Below, piece by piece: positions 10,901 through 25,900 of a stretch of 64,000 nucleotides of DNA. Below the pieces are notes generated by a model. The model was not told the DNA's origin. It did not search any database and saw nothing but the letters and a program-made list of their open reading frames with translations. The DNA is taken from the NCBI RefSeq assembly GCF_047663525.1, contig NC_092594.1:32969001-33033000 (forward strand), given 5' to 3'. The translations under genes were made by a program, and so were the position numbers. The DNA is from Anas platyrhynchos (Eukaryota > Chordata > Aves > Anseriformes > Anatidae). Positions within the stretch are counted from its first letter, which is position 1, and each line of letters opens with the position of its first letter.

Positions 10901-13900
10901 CAAACTGGTTGCAGAATGTAAGGGCAAGAAACTAAAAATAACACTGCTTGCCAGGGACGGGCTGGTATCTGCCAGTCGCAGTGCCTGTCCTTACTGTTGC
11001 CTCCCCACAGACACACGGAGAAGCGTATTTATGTTTTGAGGAGTTAATGGGCTGCGGAATAGACTAAAGCAAATCAACCGTGACTTTTCTATGAGCTAAT
11101 GAAACAGTTCCTAAGAGACCAGGGAATTACAAAATGAGCAGGTTTTTAGGGATGTCATGGCTGAGTTAGAGTAAAACGTCTTCAGGGGAAAAAAGCTGGC
11201 AAGTCACTGTTCTTTGCCTCTTTGCCTCTGGAAGGCAAAGCAAGCTCCTGTCTGGATTTAGACTGCAAGAAAAATTTGCCCTGACACTGTGAAAGTCTCA
11301 GAAGTGAGAGGTACATTGTGCTTCCTGAAGGTAGGATGTGTTTTTGTAGAAGATGCCATCCTTCAGCTCGTTCTGCCAGCCTCGGGGGGCAGCTGCCACC
11401 AGCAGGAAAATGCAGCAGCCACCTGGCCTGGCAGAGGGGAGTTGATGTAGAGCTTCTTGGTGGGCAAAACCTGAGTCCACGTGTAGCTTCCTGCTGGGTG
11501 AAACTGTGGATTTCAACAATAATAAAATCACTTGAGCAGCCCTAGCGTAAGCCATAGTCATTCTTAGTTCAGCCTGCTGTTCAGTTTGTAACTTCTGGGA
11601 AATCACTTAACTGGTCTGTGCTTTAGTTTCCTCATCTGTAAAATGAGGAGCAATAAAGCTTATCTTTAGTGCAGACATGCGTAGTAATTTAATTCATGTT
11701 TGTAAAGTGTTCTGTGATAATTTGATTTTAATAAAATAATATTCCTCCGTTACAAAATGAACCTCTGCAGGAATTTACAACAAATCTGCTGCTGTAGAGA
11801 GGGAGCTTTATCAGAAGATCTGGTTAAGACAATAGATGTCTCCTAAAATCTGTTCTGGAATCCGATAATTTAGTTTTTATTTGGCAGCCCGTGTTCCAGA
11901 TGCTCGATTAGTAGGAATGAGCAGGCTGTGGAGATGGTAATAAAAAATCTTGCCTAATCAGGATAATGAATCTTCATTATCCGCGGAGATCCAGCATTCT
12001 TTGAGGCACGCCAATCAAAACAAACAACACCGCCCTCCCCAAAATCCAGGACCACCTTGTGTTTAGGAAGCTGTTGCATTTCCCGTGTGTGCTGCCAGAT
12101 CACTGATGGGATCTGCAGATGCTGCTGGCCATACAGCTGCAGTTCGGTTTCAGAACCACGGAAAATAAACTAGTTTTGTGTTTTGAAGAGATAATGGTCT
12201 GCAGAATGGGCTACAGCAAAGCGGCCGTGACTTTCCTATGAGCTAATGAAACAACTTCCAAGAGACCGAGGAGTTGCAAGGAATGGTTGCTTTATTTACC
12301 AGTCCTCCACAGGAATCTCTGTCGGCCACTCTTGTTTCTCGACAACGAAGAAGAAAGTTACAATGCCGGTGGCAGAAAAGCTGCTGGGCCACAATCCACG
12401 AACAGTGACATGGACAAACAACAGATGCGTGCAGCAACTGGAGGAGAAGATAAAAGAGCCTTCCTTTCAACCACAGTTGCGTCAGCCAAATCACAACCAG
12501 CTGGTTTATTGCACTGGACGTTTCTGCTGAGCCATCAGAAAGCTCGCGCAAGCTCCCTGCTTTGTACACGTGCATGTATGCATGAAACTGTACCAAAGGC
12601 TAGTCTGATTTCTGAGCCTCTCCTCCTGCCTGTCTTTAGCCACTGCTTTAGTTCAGGCCCTGAAGTGCCTGAGGGAGGACTGAAACTGTGGGAGGAATGG
12701 GAGAAACTGTGACTCAGGAAATTCAGTTCCTCCCTTAGCCCCAGCATGCAGCGATGCATGTGCAGACTATTATCTCTGCAGTAATGAAACCCGTTTCCCG
12801 TGATCGTAGTTCTTGGACACTGAAGAGGCCTCCATGTCCTCCCTTCTGCTTTTTCCCCACCCAGAGCAGTTTGTGTTTCTGGAGGCGCAGTTCAGAAGCA
12901 GTCCCTGTGCTCAGTTCACTGAACTCAAAGGCCAAGTATCTGCAGAGACAACCTCGTCCTCAAAGATGAATCTCAGCTGGCTGACAGTGCTGAGTTTTCC
13001 AGAGCTTAACCCATGTGCCATTAGAGTTTGGACTGCTAAGAGAAGTCCTAGAAGCATCAAGGAAATGCCTTTTTTATGACTAATAAAAATCCAACCAAGT
13101 CACATGAATATCCAGTGTAAGTAAAAACCCGTTCGGCGCTGTTTCAAAGGGTGGGAATCACCTCTCCTGCAGTCGTGATTAAAACCACCAAAACTTTGCC
13201 AGATACTGTCAGCTTCATGAATACTAAGTTTTTTCATGGCAAAACTGATTTAAAAAGAAATGGCCAAATAGATGATAGACCAGAAATATCTGCACATAAA
13301 ATACACGTACTTGGACAGTATTTTGTAGGTGCTGTATGGTTCTCTGTGGTCCTCACTGCTACCACTTTGTGTGGCTCTTCTGATGACTCTGTACAAGCTC
13401 TAGCCAGAAGGAATTGGAACAATATTTATCTGCCTTTATTTATTCCTCTAAGGTGCACCTGGGTAGGTAGGGATACAAATCCCTTGTGACTCAGTGTGTG
13501 AATGTCGCAGAATCAGATGAGGCTGGGTGCTCTTGCCTTTTCTCTTTTAGAGCTGCAGGAGACTTGGATCTAAGAGATCAAAGTACATCGGACTCCGTCA
13601 TTTCAATATCTACAGGACAGTATAACGCATGACTACTCGGGGATGATGCATCTGTGTCTGACTTTTATTCATCATTGTAATTAAACCCAGATACAGAGCT
13701 TGTTCTGTGCACTGAACGTTAATCACAGCGTTTTATTAACACAGTCGTTGAAATTGTAATTCAGACAGCTTGACTTTGCAGTATAGATTAAGACCAATAT
13801 TTATTTTGTCTGAATAAATGCATTTTATTTGAAGATCAGAGAGAGAAGTGATTGCTCCTGGGTTTTGAACAAACAGGTGTAAGAACTGCTTGACTGCAGA

Positions 13901-16900
13901 CAGCCAACTGTGAAACTGGTTTGGTCTGTACTGTTGCTTAACAGAAAGCAGTTAACTGCTGAATTCAGTGGAAACTATATAAAAGGCTCAGACTGGCAAA
14001 CAAATGCTGAAAATCCAGATTTAGCTGAGACAAAATTGATATCTTAACACTTGTAGACTGTATTTTTTTCATGCTAATAGTACTTGCTCAATTGCTTCGC
14101 CAGTTTCTGATGTTTGGGGATTTCTCTTGGTTGTTTTCTGTTTAGGTATTACAGTTTGTATTGCAGTTGCATCTGTCTATCTTCAGTTTAGGTTATGAGA
14201 TATGACTAAGTCATCACTTTTAGTGTCTGCTTCATGAGGTTCTGTAGTGGTACATCTTCATTTGGGGACCTTGAGGCAGTCGTGGATTGTCTTGTGAAGA
14301 GTGGCGTTCTTGGAAGTATATTGACCTTCTTGGAAGGAAACATTATCATTTGTAAATCTCAAGAAAAAATACTTAATTTAAGTATAGTTCTTTTCTAGGT
14401 TAATGATTTTTCACCTCTGAGACCCTGGATGTCTGAGGCTCTATAAGCTGTGTTACAGTGCTCACAACAGCGAAGTCATAAAATCCCATCTGTAGTCATC
14501 AAGTAGAGAATACAGGTCCACACGCCTCTGCTGCAGATTTCTTCAGAGGTCTGCAAATTAGAAAAGAGGAAAAAGCACCGCATAGGTAGTGTTGCTTTAA
14601 GGTCTGTCCTGAGCCAAGAAAACGTGTCAGCCTGCTCTGGTAATGGCACAAAGCAAACCTTAGCTAGCAGCACCTGGGGATGCAGCATGGTCGAAGCTCC
14701 AGTGGCTGTGGTGGCCATGTGCCCTCTGCCAGCTGGATCGGGTGGGATGGCCTCAGGCCCAAAACCCGAGTGAGCTGCCCCATTGCTCTGCCACCCTGCC
14801 TTCAGCTGGGCATAGTGCTGTGATACGTGGTCTGCTGGAATGGGTGCATCTGGTAACTCAGGTGCAGCTCTGCTTTTTATAGAGTCCTTCCATACACTCA
14901 TCTACAAGAACCAAAAGTGAGGTGCCAGAAGAGATTTTTTTCACTGTTTGAATTTAGGCAAACTGTGGAATTTTTAATAAGTTAGGTTTTGTTTGATTTA
15001 CTGTGTGGCTAAACTAGGAAATAAATTCACCGAAGAATGCCCATTCCTTTTGTAAATACTGTGGCTTTATTGACGTGCAGGAGGTGGAGTGAGCTGTGCA
15101 GAGACACCATGTTAAATATGAGGAGTTTTATTTTACAGAATCCTCCAGAAGAATCTTTTAGGAAAGAAAAAATAGTATCCACTTGCACAAAAATAAAACT
15201 TCACGCTTCAAGTAATTTTTGTTTTCCTCTATAAACTGTAATCTTCCCTCTTGTTCAGTGAGTAACCTGTTTTTGTTACCTCTCAGAAGAAGCAAGATGA
15301 CCCAGATTTAGAGCTTCCTGGAGAAAAGTTCGTTTCACCCTATATATAGTTTCTCCTGAGGTCTCTTCATGTGGCTAAAGCTGTCACCTACTCTGAGCTG
15401 GTAAACTGAGGATAAAAGAGCTGTAGTTTTATGCTGAGGTTGGAAAGAAGGGTGTGTTATCCTTATTTTTCTTTTTTTGCTGTCTATTAAATTTTATGTA
15501 CACACCATTATCTAGATTCCACTGTAGTCAAGGTAAGACTTTCAAACTCCCAGCTGCAATATCAAGAACTTAATGTCTGTTTCTTTCAGCTTTATGTCTG
15601 CTTAGTGTCCTGTGGACGAGTAATGACCAATTACCTCTTCATTAAAGAGCAAGTTGGATCAAGCGTTTGTGCTGGCAAGAATTTCTGCAGTGGACTCAGA
15701 CTCAGACTGTGGTCTCGCGGGGTCAGTGCCTGCTTCTCCTTAGTCAGATGGCACAGGCTGTTTTTCTTCTTGGAGATTTCCCTAAGCACTCGAGCTGCTG
15801 CGGTGGTGTTTTCATATCGAGAAGCAAAAGCTGGGAAAGTGGTAGTAACAGCCATGTAACAGATGCTTCCAAACAGGTTGTTGGTGTTGAGGGATCAGAC
15901 AAATGTTTCCATCTAGTCAAGCAGCCAGAGTACTGCAGATGGAAAGAAATTCATCTATCCCTTTGTCAGGGTAAGACATTTTCTTAAATAGAGGGGAATT
16001 TATCTGATTTAGTGTGTCAGTAACTTGAGCTGTTTGGGCTTGTACAGTATTTCTGGGAGAGAGGGGTACTTTCCTTGTCTCTAAAGAAAGTGCTGCTGTG
16101 TCATGAAACCCAATACTCCTGTCCCGGGGCCTCGGCTACACCAGGGGCCAACGCCAATTAAAACCATATATGCCCCTGTGGTAGTGTGTGTGTGTACCTC
16201 AGGCATGTGGGGGGATGAGAATCTGCGTTCACTTAACTTGATTTAATACAGGATTCCGTTCCACCACTTAAAAGTAATGGCTCTGATAGACTGTACCAGG
16301 CAGCGAATGCAGCTGAGGCCAAGGAAAAGACTCGGGAGCCCTCCCTGTGTTCAGCGTACCATGGGCTGAAATACAGGCTGAAACGTGGTATGCCTTGGGA
16401 TCCATCCACACGGCGTGCTTCCGTGTTTCTAATGCAAGGAAGTCAGGTCTAACTCCTTGCTGCTGCCAGAGTGGATTGTTTCACCTTTCCCTCCTGCTTT
16501 CCTCTTACAGCCACGTGCTCCCCGGTCCCTTTCTGGTAGCTTTGGTATGTCTCTGATCCCTCGGTGTGTCAGCTCACACCATTAAGGCATCTGAGACAAG
16601 TTCTCTCTCATTTTCGTCTGTCAGCTTTAGTGGGCCAAACTGACATCCTGATGGAGGTCGGATTTATCTGCACTTCTTGCAGTCTATACGTTCAGTGTTG
16701 CTTTGTGGCGTCTCTGGAAACGTCTAGAGATGACGGCTATGTTCTATTTCCACAAAATGGTACAGGATTTTTGACTTCTCCATAGAATATAGTTGGACTC
16801 AACTGCATACCAGAGCATGCGCGGAACGGAAGCCTGATATTAGTTTGGACAGCGAGTGCATCTGGGAACGGTCTGTGCATAAAATGCGCTGCAAGTTTGC

Positions 16901-19900
16901 CACTGCTGACTTCAGAGGGGCAGTGGTTGCAGCTGCAGGGATTATGGTGCTTTGGGACAAATCTCCAATGTAGACAAAACCTTAATGCTGTTCTTAATTG
17001 TGATCTTCCTGTTTAAAAGCAAGCAAACAAAAAGAACAGAATGAAAGAATATAAAGCTGTCTGCCACAACTGCTGTTAACGGAGCTTAGGTGCATTTCCT
17101 TGCTGCTTTTTTTTTTTTTTTTTTAAAAAAAAGAAACTTCGCTAACATTAGCTAACAGTTCATGAGTATATTTGGTGAGTACAGGAATCGGTGAAGACTT
17201 TCACAGCCTGTTCATGTTGTGCAGCAGACTGTGATCTCCTTTGGGACGCGAATGATTACAGTAACATCATTCATTTGCATTGTGGGGTGCTGCTGTGCCT
17301 CTTCCCTCACACAAGCCTTCCAGTTATTGCTGCGTGGATTGTTTCCAAAGCCTGAATATAACTTGGCAAGCCCTGTCAGTACTGTTAAGAGTTTGATTAC
17401 CTTTGTGCATATGTATGTGAGGACTGCCAGGGTATGTGGCTTTTAATGAAACAACCTCCCTGTTGTCTAAAACGGTTAGAATTAAGAAATTATATGATTA
17501 TACAAGAGCAGAAGCTAAACTAGCCGTCTCAATGAAGCAGTCCTGTTTTACATGTTGTGACTTCTTACTCTAGCTCGGTGTGCCTCAGGAGACTCTGGTG
17601 GTTTCCTATCGAAGCCAGTTGTACTTACAGCAAGTTGAGGGACAAAACCCTGTTTCAAGAAGTAAATTTGAGAAGCAAATCAGGCTTCTTTTTCTCACGG
17701 CTGCTCACGCAGTGTTAGCAACTCTTGTGAAGTTTGCAGCTCTGCTGTCCTCTCACACGGATCGCACCTCCTTGCTCAGTGCCTTTCTCCTCAGTTTTCT
17801 GAACTGAGAGCTAGCAACGCTGGACACAGGTGGTAAAGAGCAACTTCACAGCTTTTTTGGATCTCATGAGCTCTGTCAGGTCAGGCGTACTTCTTGGCTT
17901 AGAGACCCACAGGAACAGCCCATGGGCCACCCGAGGCTGGGGCCACAGGGCTGCCCTCCCCTGCTGGTAGCCAGGAAGCAGAGGGCTGCTGGGCCGTGCT
18001 GGGCTGTAGGAGTGGGGCTCAAGCAGCACAAGTAGGTTTGTGAGGCTGGAGATTTCCGTATGGGGTGGGACTTCCAGCTAGTGCACTGTCAGCAGGTTTC
18101 TCCAGCTTCTTTGTCTCCTGCCTCGACCTGTCAAGTGTGCTGCAGGAAGCAGGGTTTGCCCCCAAACCACGGTGCTTCTGCTGCAGGTGGTTTCCAGCAG
18201 CAGGCCAGCAGAACCCCAGCAGAGGTCAGGCCTGGTCTGCTGCTCTTCCTGGCGAGGAGGAAGGACTTGGGTGTGCTTTCAGGCTCCTGCCATGTGCAGT
18301 GCTGAACCTGAATGTATCCAAAGCTGCAGAATCCATGCAGGTCTCTATAGCTGGGCTGGGTGAATAGAGGAGTCAGAACTCCCTGGTGAACTGAACGGAG
18401 TAATTTCTGTGAAAGAGGCTAATTCAGTGTACGCTGGAGGACCCTGTCTATAGCTAGATCACAAAATCAAAGGCTTTTTCTCAGCAGTTGTCCTGATTTC
18501 CAGAGCTAGTAATGCAAAATGATTTTTTCCAAAAATGTATGTTCTCATTCTTAAACCTTTTCTTTTCTTAGTGTCTTAAACTTCTAGGTGGAATCACTCA
18601 TGAGAGCATCTGCAAGCATTTATAATAACTTCAGCAAAGCAGTGCTCAGATTTAATGAGCACTGCCTTCTCTATTTTATTTAAATTGGGTTGAGTTAGAT
18701 ATGATGAGTATTGTTGCTAGTTATTATACTACATCATAGATTGCATTAATTTGGGTAGCAGCCCTGTTCGTTATGGTACTAGAATTTGCATATTGAGGAG
18801 CGTATGAGTAGCTCTTGGACTGGTGGCTGAATAAGGGGAAGGGTGGGTAGTCAGACATATTCCCAGCAAAGTTCTTTTCTGCAGACAACATATAATTTTT
18901 GCAATAAGCTGATCAAGCTCTGCCCTTACTACTCCTGCAGGGAGCCTCTTGATCAGCCAAGAACTAAGGCTCAAGAAGCTATTTTGCATTTCTAGATATT
19001 TATGGCCAGCTTGAACCTGTTATTTTTGTACCAAACAGATCTTTAGTTGTTTTTCTTTCTCTGATGTTTACTCTCCTAGTTTATTTGGAGCTCAGTCGTG
19101 TATCCCTTTCTGCCTTTGTTTTTCTAGGCTAATGCTTCTATTTTTATTTTGTTTGTCAGTGGATATAATATTCAAGAAACTTGGTTTACCTGAAAAACAA
19201 AATCTATCTCATCTAGAGTCACTGGCACCTTTATTTAAAAAAAAAAAAAAAAGGTTAAAGCAAGGCATGTTTGAAGTGATGGAAGGGTCAATGACTGACT
19301 GCTCCGCATCTTGCAGTGCATTTTGATAATGGAAGTAATAAAAATATTTAGTTTAAACCTGCAGAATGAGCAGCTCAGAGGTCCAAGGGACAAGCACCTG
19401 AGTGTGCTCCCAGCCTTTACCCTCTCTCACTAGACTAAACCAGTTTACATCATGCAAGACATCACCAGGAGCACAGCATTGTGTGAACTGATACAAAGTC
19501 AGGACCAGGCCTATATGGTATTTCAAGACTTAATTTCTATACAAAGCTTCAGCTGAGCAATGAAAGTTTCTTTAACCAGCTATGGCAGTCTGAAATTGCT
19601 GCATTGGGCTTTCAGCAGATTTCCCTTGAAGACCATCAGGCTCCTGGACAGAGCTGTGCCCAGCTCTTTCTGCCCCCAGGGAGTTGCCTAGAGCTGCCCA
19701 TCTCCCCGTGTTGTTTCTGCCTCTGGTGCCTGATGCAAAACAACTGAGAGAACAAAAATCTGTTAGCTGCAGCAATTTCTGTTAGTCTCTTCGCTGTAGT
19801 GGAGATTAGCCTATAGGAGAGGTGGTATCCCAGATAAAGCTGAGCATTTAGACTGCTTTTATTACCTTGTCTGTTGGCTCAGAGATTACTTGGGAAATCT

Positions 19901-22900
19901 GATGACCGTGCAGAAGCACGTCCACCTTTGTGGTGCAACTGTCCTCTCTCAAAGAGACGCATTTAGGATAGATGTCCTTCTGGAAATCATCCAGGGAGCT
20001 TCAGGGGAGAGTAAAGTCCCGATTGTATTTGGTACGTATGTTTTTGTTTCTGCATTTAAATGCTCAAGAAGAAAAATGCAGCCACAGACTTCTCCCTCCT
20101 TAGTGTCAGGATTCGGTACACCCAGCCCCAGCGGGACGGAGCGGTGTTCAGACACAAGCCTCTGGTAAAATTTCTGCTTTGTTGGGGTTTTTTGGAATAA
20201 CCTGAAATTAAAATAAGCCATGGTCTCCCAAGTTCTGTGGTAATGTTGAAAAGGGATTTGTGGTTGGAAATGCTTCATGAGAGCATTGCTGACAGGGTGC
20301 AGCCTAGCAAAGGAGTTTTAAGTAATCTAGAAAGATAACTAAAATATTTCTGTAGTAATTGAGTGACTGTACTTCTCATGCAGCTAGAATCCCAGCAAGA
20401 AGCTTTCCACCTTTTTCTTCTGTTTAAACCTCTCTAGCTACTACAGTTATCTCTGTAGTTACCCAAGTAACAAGGCATGTTCTAGACTAAATGTCATAAA
20501 TTAAACCTAAAAAACTTCCAGGGTTTTCTTGATAGCTGTTTTGTTGTGGCTTTTTTTTTTTTTTTTTTTTTTTTTTTGACACAATAACAAACTGAGTACC
20601 TCCAGACTTGCTGTCTCAGAGCTCTCCATCTGTACCTCGGTGTTACTCCATTTTGGTATTCTATCATGACTGGGGTTTGTGTGAACTGGCAAAGTGTCTT
20701 TTAGTGATTGTGTGGGTTGTAGCAGGGCATGGTTATTCCACATCAAACATTAAGAGGATAAGGTAAGTGAAAGTATTTCTTTACATCTTCATAATACCCG
20801 AAACAGTGTGGGTAGTGTCATGTTGTACGGTGTTCGCTTCTGTCTGTTAGTGGCCCCAAAAGCAGCGAGTAGCTCGCCTGCGTGAGCTGTGCTTCAGTGC
20901 ATGGCTGGGGAGGTTGTGTGTGCACGTGTCCAAAGCAGAGGATTTGAAAGTCACCCGTAACAATCTTGGGCAATGAATGCTTTTAAATTGGCACAGGTAG
21001 CCGCCTTATTTCAGTGGGATTTCATTCTCAACCCCAACCTGAAGCGACGTATTTAGCACCGTGTCAGCTGTTGGGGATTTCTGATGTGTTCCACCTAACG
21101 CGGAGAGCCCCTGACTGCACGTGGGGGAGCTCAGGCCGTGCTGGGCGCCCTCAAGTCTTGCAGCTGTTCGGATGTGGGTATTTCAGGGTAAATCAGGCCT
21201 TTGTCTTCCCATCAGGCAGTCCATATTCAGAAAAATGACCTCTCTGTATTCACGGCACTCCACTTCAATGGCTTTTCTATTCTTCAGGCCACTGTGGCAG
21301 CAGGCCCTGGCCCAGGAGGGCACTTCAGCACGCGCCTCGCTGCCACCAGAGTCCCCGGGCCTGGCGTTCACTTGGCTGCCTCAGGCCAGGGCTTGTTGTG
21401 GGCGACATTTGGCAGCTTCCAGTTGTGCGTTTGTGTGAGCAAGCACAGGGATGGGTCAAAAGCAGGTATTCTGGTGCTGTTCGGAGCGCAGGAGCTGCCT
21501 GCATAGAGCTGTATGTCCCTGCTCCTGTGGTGGTGAGGAGAGCGCTCGGTGGGCTTGGCCCCGTCAAAGGCTGCGTGGCTGTGGTAGCGGTGCGGCCTCA
21601 GGTCTTCTTCAGATAGCTGGTCTTAATGCCAGGGAAGCTCTTTCCACGTTCTGTGAAAGCATGTGGAAGCAGGGGGGCAGGCTGGCTGCAGGCAGGTTTT
21701 TCTCTCAGTCAGGGCAGACAACACGAGGCACCGCAGCCCCTGGCCCCTCAGGAGCCTGGTCCGGACCCCAGGTGCAGCTCCCTGCTGCTTTGGGCTTCCC
21801 TCAGGTCTCACCCAAAAGCACCCACTGTGAAACGGCCTGCGCTGAAATGAGCACAATTGGCCTTGGTGTAAAACAAGCACAGGCAAGATCCGAAGAAGAG
21901 TGGTTAAAGAAATAACAGACTAGAAATTTTCATTAGAGGAGAGGTTGCTTATGCAGTTCCTGATGGCCATCGTAGCTTATTCAGCTGTGAAGCTGAACGT
22001 CTGCAGCTCATCCTGACTACGCCAGTGAGCGAATGTGTGCCTCATAGGTAACTAAAATGGACGGGTGTTTTCTGGGGACAGACTAGGGAGAGAGCAGATG
22101 TTCACTGAACTGTCTCTGTGCATTGAAAACTCTAAAATAAGTAGGGAAAATACATTCTGGAAATATTACTCTTGTATAACCAAGTCCTGAGAGAGCTATT
22201 TATGATTTTTCTACCTGTTCTTGGCACAGACCTTTTTTCTGTTAGAAGTGGTTTGACAGTTGAATGAGATCACTCTTGGATTTGTGCCCTGTGAGCTAAA
22301 AATGCAGAGTCACTGCTTGTGAGGACAAGACTGAGCCGGAAAAAAATAGAAACATTGCCCTTGTGTTCACTGCTAATACTGCACTGGGAAGGGGAACTTC
22401 ATAATGCTTTAGTATGCCTTAGTTTCCATCCAGTCATTCCCTGCTTTTAGATAGAGCACTGCATTAAAACAAAACAAAAAAACAACGACCAAAAGCAGAT
22501 TTAGCAATAATAGTTAATGCCTGAGACGTTCCTTCAACATTAATAACTGACCAGCAGAGATGAGCTGATAGCCTGGAGCAATGCCTCTGGCTATTTACTC
22601 CTGCTGCTCATTACCTTGGAGCTGAAATAATTACTGTTATTATCAAATGACACCAAATAGCTGAATCGCCTTTTTTGTGTGTTAATTCTCACAGAAGTGG
22701 GGCATGGAAGTGGATGCGTGCCTGGGAGAGGGGACTGCATCCTCACAGCGTGTTACCCGGGCTGCGCGTGGGCATCGCCAGTGAAGAAATCCTTTGTGCG
22801 CAGCCCAGCGGCCGGTGGTGCTGGCAGCACTACCTGATCCAAACCCCATTCACATGACAGCTCGCAGGGCACACCAGAAGACAAATGCAGAATAAGTCAC

Positions 22901-25900
22901 AGGAATCGCACTGCTAGCATTGGGCAGAAGGGAGGGATCCTGTGGGCAGTGGGGACATCATCTCCACGCTGGCACACCACAGGGACAGCTCTTCAGGGAG
23001 ACTCATACTGCATTTAGGTGCCCTGGTGTACAGCAGGTATATTATTACATCTGCTTCACGTATCTGTGGCTTTCTAACAAGCTACTGCAGAAACATGCTG
23101 AACAACCCCTGTGGCTAAGCCATTGCAAAACCCAGCAGTGACTGTGTCCTTTTACTGGCCTCAGAAAGCTGCTGGATCCTCTGCATGGTCCGGGTCCCTG
23201 CTGCATTGCCTCGGCTGAGATTTCAAGTCATGCACATTGATCTTAGGGACGTGTACTTTGTGTTAGAAATTCAGATGCAATTAGTAGGGAATAAAAAGGG
23301 CTGCGGATCTGACTGTACCATGGAACTGCCAAGGTGTGGCAGCTTCCTGCTTGAGCAAGCACTTGTAATTGAAGATGGCTTTGTTAAAAACATAATTAAA
23401 ATATTTCAAATTGAGTACAAAGTTATGATCAAGTAAAGTGTAACACAGATTCCTGAGTTTTGAAATAAACCCTCCTGACACAGGCTGCTTTGCTGGCTGC
23501 AAGGTGTCAGAGCAGGTGCCACATGCCAGCAGTCTCTCTGCTGCAGTTTTTTCTTGCTTTGTGGCTACCCAGACCCAGCTCATCACCAGCCCTGTCCATC
23601 TCTTGAAGCTCTTCTGTGTTAGGACGAGGATTTTTATCACTTCTTTCTGAAGTCATTTATCCTTAGCAGGACGATTGGGTTTGTACCCTTTCTGCACCAG
23701 GTGACAGAGTCCTGCTGTCCTGGACTCCTGCTTGCTGCAAGGCCCGAGGGAAAAATCTCCAACAGTTTTGGCTTTGCTTATCTTTTCTTGTTCGCTCCCC
23801 ACTTTACTGGACTAGGGCAGTTTGGGTGCTGTGCTCTTGCCTGCTCCCTTAGTAAGGGGAAGGTCTCGGCCAGGCAACTCTGCTGCATTGCCTGTTTTGT
23901 ACTGGGAAGGAGGGGAGCAGACTGTTTATCTATAAAAAGACCTACCGCGTCCCCTTTCAGACCTCCTTTGTGATGCGTGCTTGTAACTGGGTAGCTACAG
24001 GGAAGTATTTAGTGTCATTGCGTAGGATAATACATCAGGAGGCAGATGATCGGAGATAGCTGCTGTTGATCTGTGTGTTTTCGTCATCCGTGTAACCTCT
24101 TATCAGCTGAACTGGCACCCCCGGGATGGCTGCACGCAGGGTGATCTTGTCCCAGCTCCGGCTGTTGTGTCTGTCGGGCCTGTTGTAGGAGCCTGGTGTG
24201 TGAGGACTTGCATCTGATGCTATGCTTTGGGTGTATGTTGAAACTTGTTTTAGACAAGGCCATTAACTTGTCTTCTGGGTGGCCCTCTTTGCCCTGGGAA
24301 GATGCTTGCTGTGTCATGGGGGTGATAATGCTGATCCCAGAGATGAGATCCTTCGTTCCGGCATGTCGCTGAGCCTCTGATGTTCTGTGCACCCTGTACT
24401 CCTGCTAAAATGCATTCCTACTTCTGCATATCAATCTTACTCATATTTTTCTGTTATTATGTTTTTATTAGTTTTGAAGGGCTCTTGTACTATGCACTTA
24501 CATATATACATTATATATATATATATATATATACACACACATCTTGTATTTATACACAGAAGCGCAGCCTGTATATGTTTACACTTGAGCTGCCCTCCCC
24601 TGATGGATCGCTTGTCTCTCACTTATGTGCATTTTTGTGTACTCTCTATTTCCGTCTTTTTCCCCAGCCATCCCTCTCAGCTAATTAGGGCTGATTTCTG
24701 TAATTTTGCTACCTTGTTCCTCAAGTACTCCAAATACCAGTTTTGTTCTTAGAATTGCCTTCAAACTGACCTAACCAATTTGTGCCAAAGATACATTTCA
24801 GACATTTTAGTGCTCTTGCTATTTCTTAAGTGTTCGGAGTCAATATTTCACAATTGGCCTGAGTCCCTAAAAGGGACACTTGTGCATTTTCCTCTGGGCT
24901 GCTTGTTTCCAGCTTTTTCAGGCGCTCCAGTGATGGCGCAGTCAGTGATACTGGTTTGTGTACAGCATCTGAGCACAGCGGTGCCTCAGGGCCACAGGAC
25001 GGTGGGGTTGGGCCAGGCTCACGTCTCAGAGGCGCGTGAGCTTGGGCTTTTTTGTCTGCTGCAGCCCGAGTGAGTCACAGCCCTGGGTGGCTCGGGTAGG
25101 TGTGCGTGGGACACGGTGTCTGGGATGCGTCACGGTGGTTCCCCAGCAGTCAGCAGGACACAGCAGCTTCACTCTGGACCCTTCAAGCAGAGGAGTCGGT
25201 CTCACTGAGATTTAGTTGTTTTCCCCACCGCTGTCTAGGACCAAGCTCTTCTGTTTTTACTTCTTCCCCAAACTTCAGCTGCTTTGTTGTTGTTGAACCT
25301 GACCTTCAGTTCTCCAGCAACCATCTTGCTCGAACCATAAGTGCTGTGTACAGTGCAGCCGTGGTGCTATAATAACTGTCTCTGCTTGCCAGACCTAAGA
25401 AGGGGTTTCTGCAGAGATAACCACTTGGTGCAAGTAGGAGAGAACATGTGCCAATAATGCAGACGTTGTGGTTTGCTTATGGGGTAGGATGACTCGCGTA
25501 CATGTGCTCTTCTCTTACCACCAGCTGCAGGGATGACTGCTGGCCCTGTCTGCTCCATGTTCTCCTTACCCAGCTGTCTGCCTTGCTGTGTCACCCCTGG
25601 GGTGTGTGAGGAGGCTGTTCTGTCTGTGAGTGCCCCTAATTTAACGTTTGGGGACAACTGTTCTTTCCTGGCTCCTCTCATTGCAACAGCTTGACAGAAA
25701 TGTGTGAAGTTTTGTAAATTGTTTGTGGATCTTTCCCATCCCCATATAAAAATAACCTGTTAAAATAAACACGCCAGGATCTGTAGTGAGAGGACTATGT
25801 TATCTCAGAACTTGTGGCCTGATGCCACGAGCAGAGCTGTTGGGAGCTCTTTCTGGAGATGGAGTCAGTTCTCTTGGGCAATTCAGTGGCCTGGGACTAG

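Noticed and set aside
14640..14860. GC-richer patch with a 141-codon minus-strand frame in RNF11 intron 1
   Set aside because: No splice sites in a consistent phase, no recognisable domain and no family resemblance.
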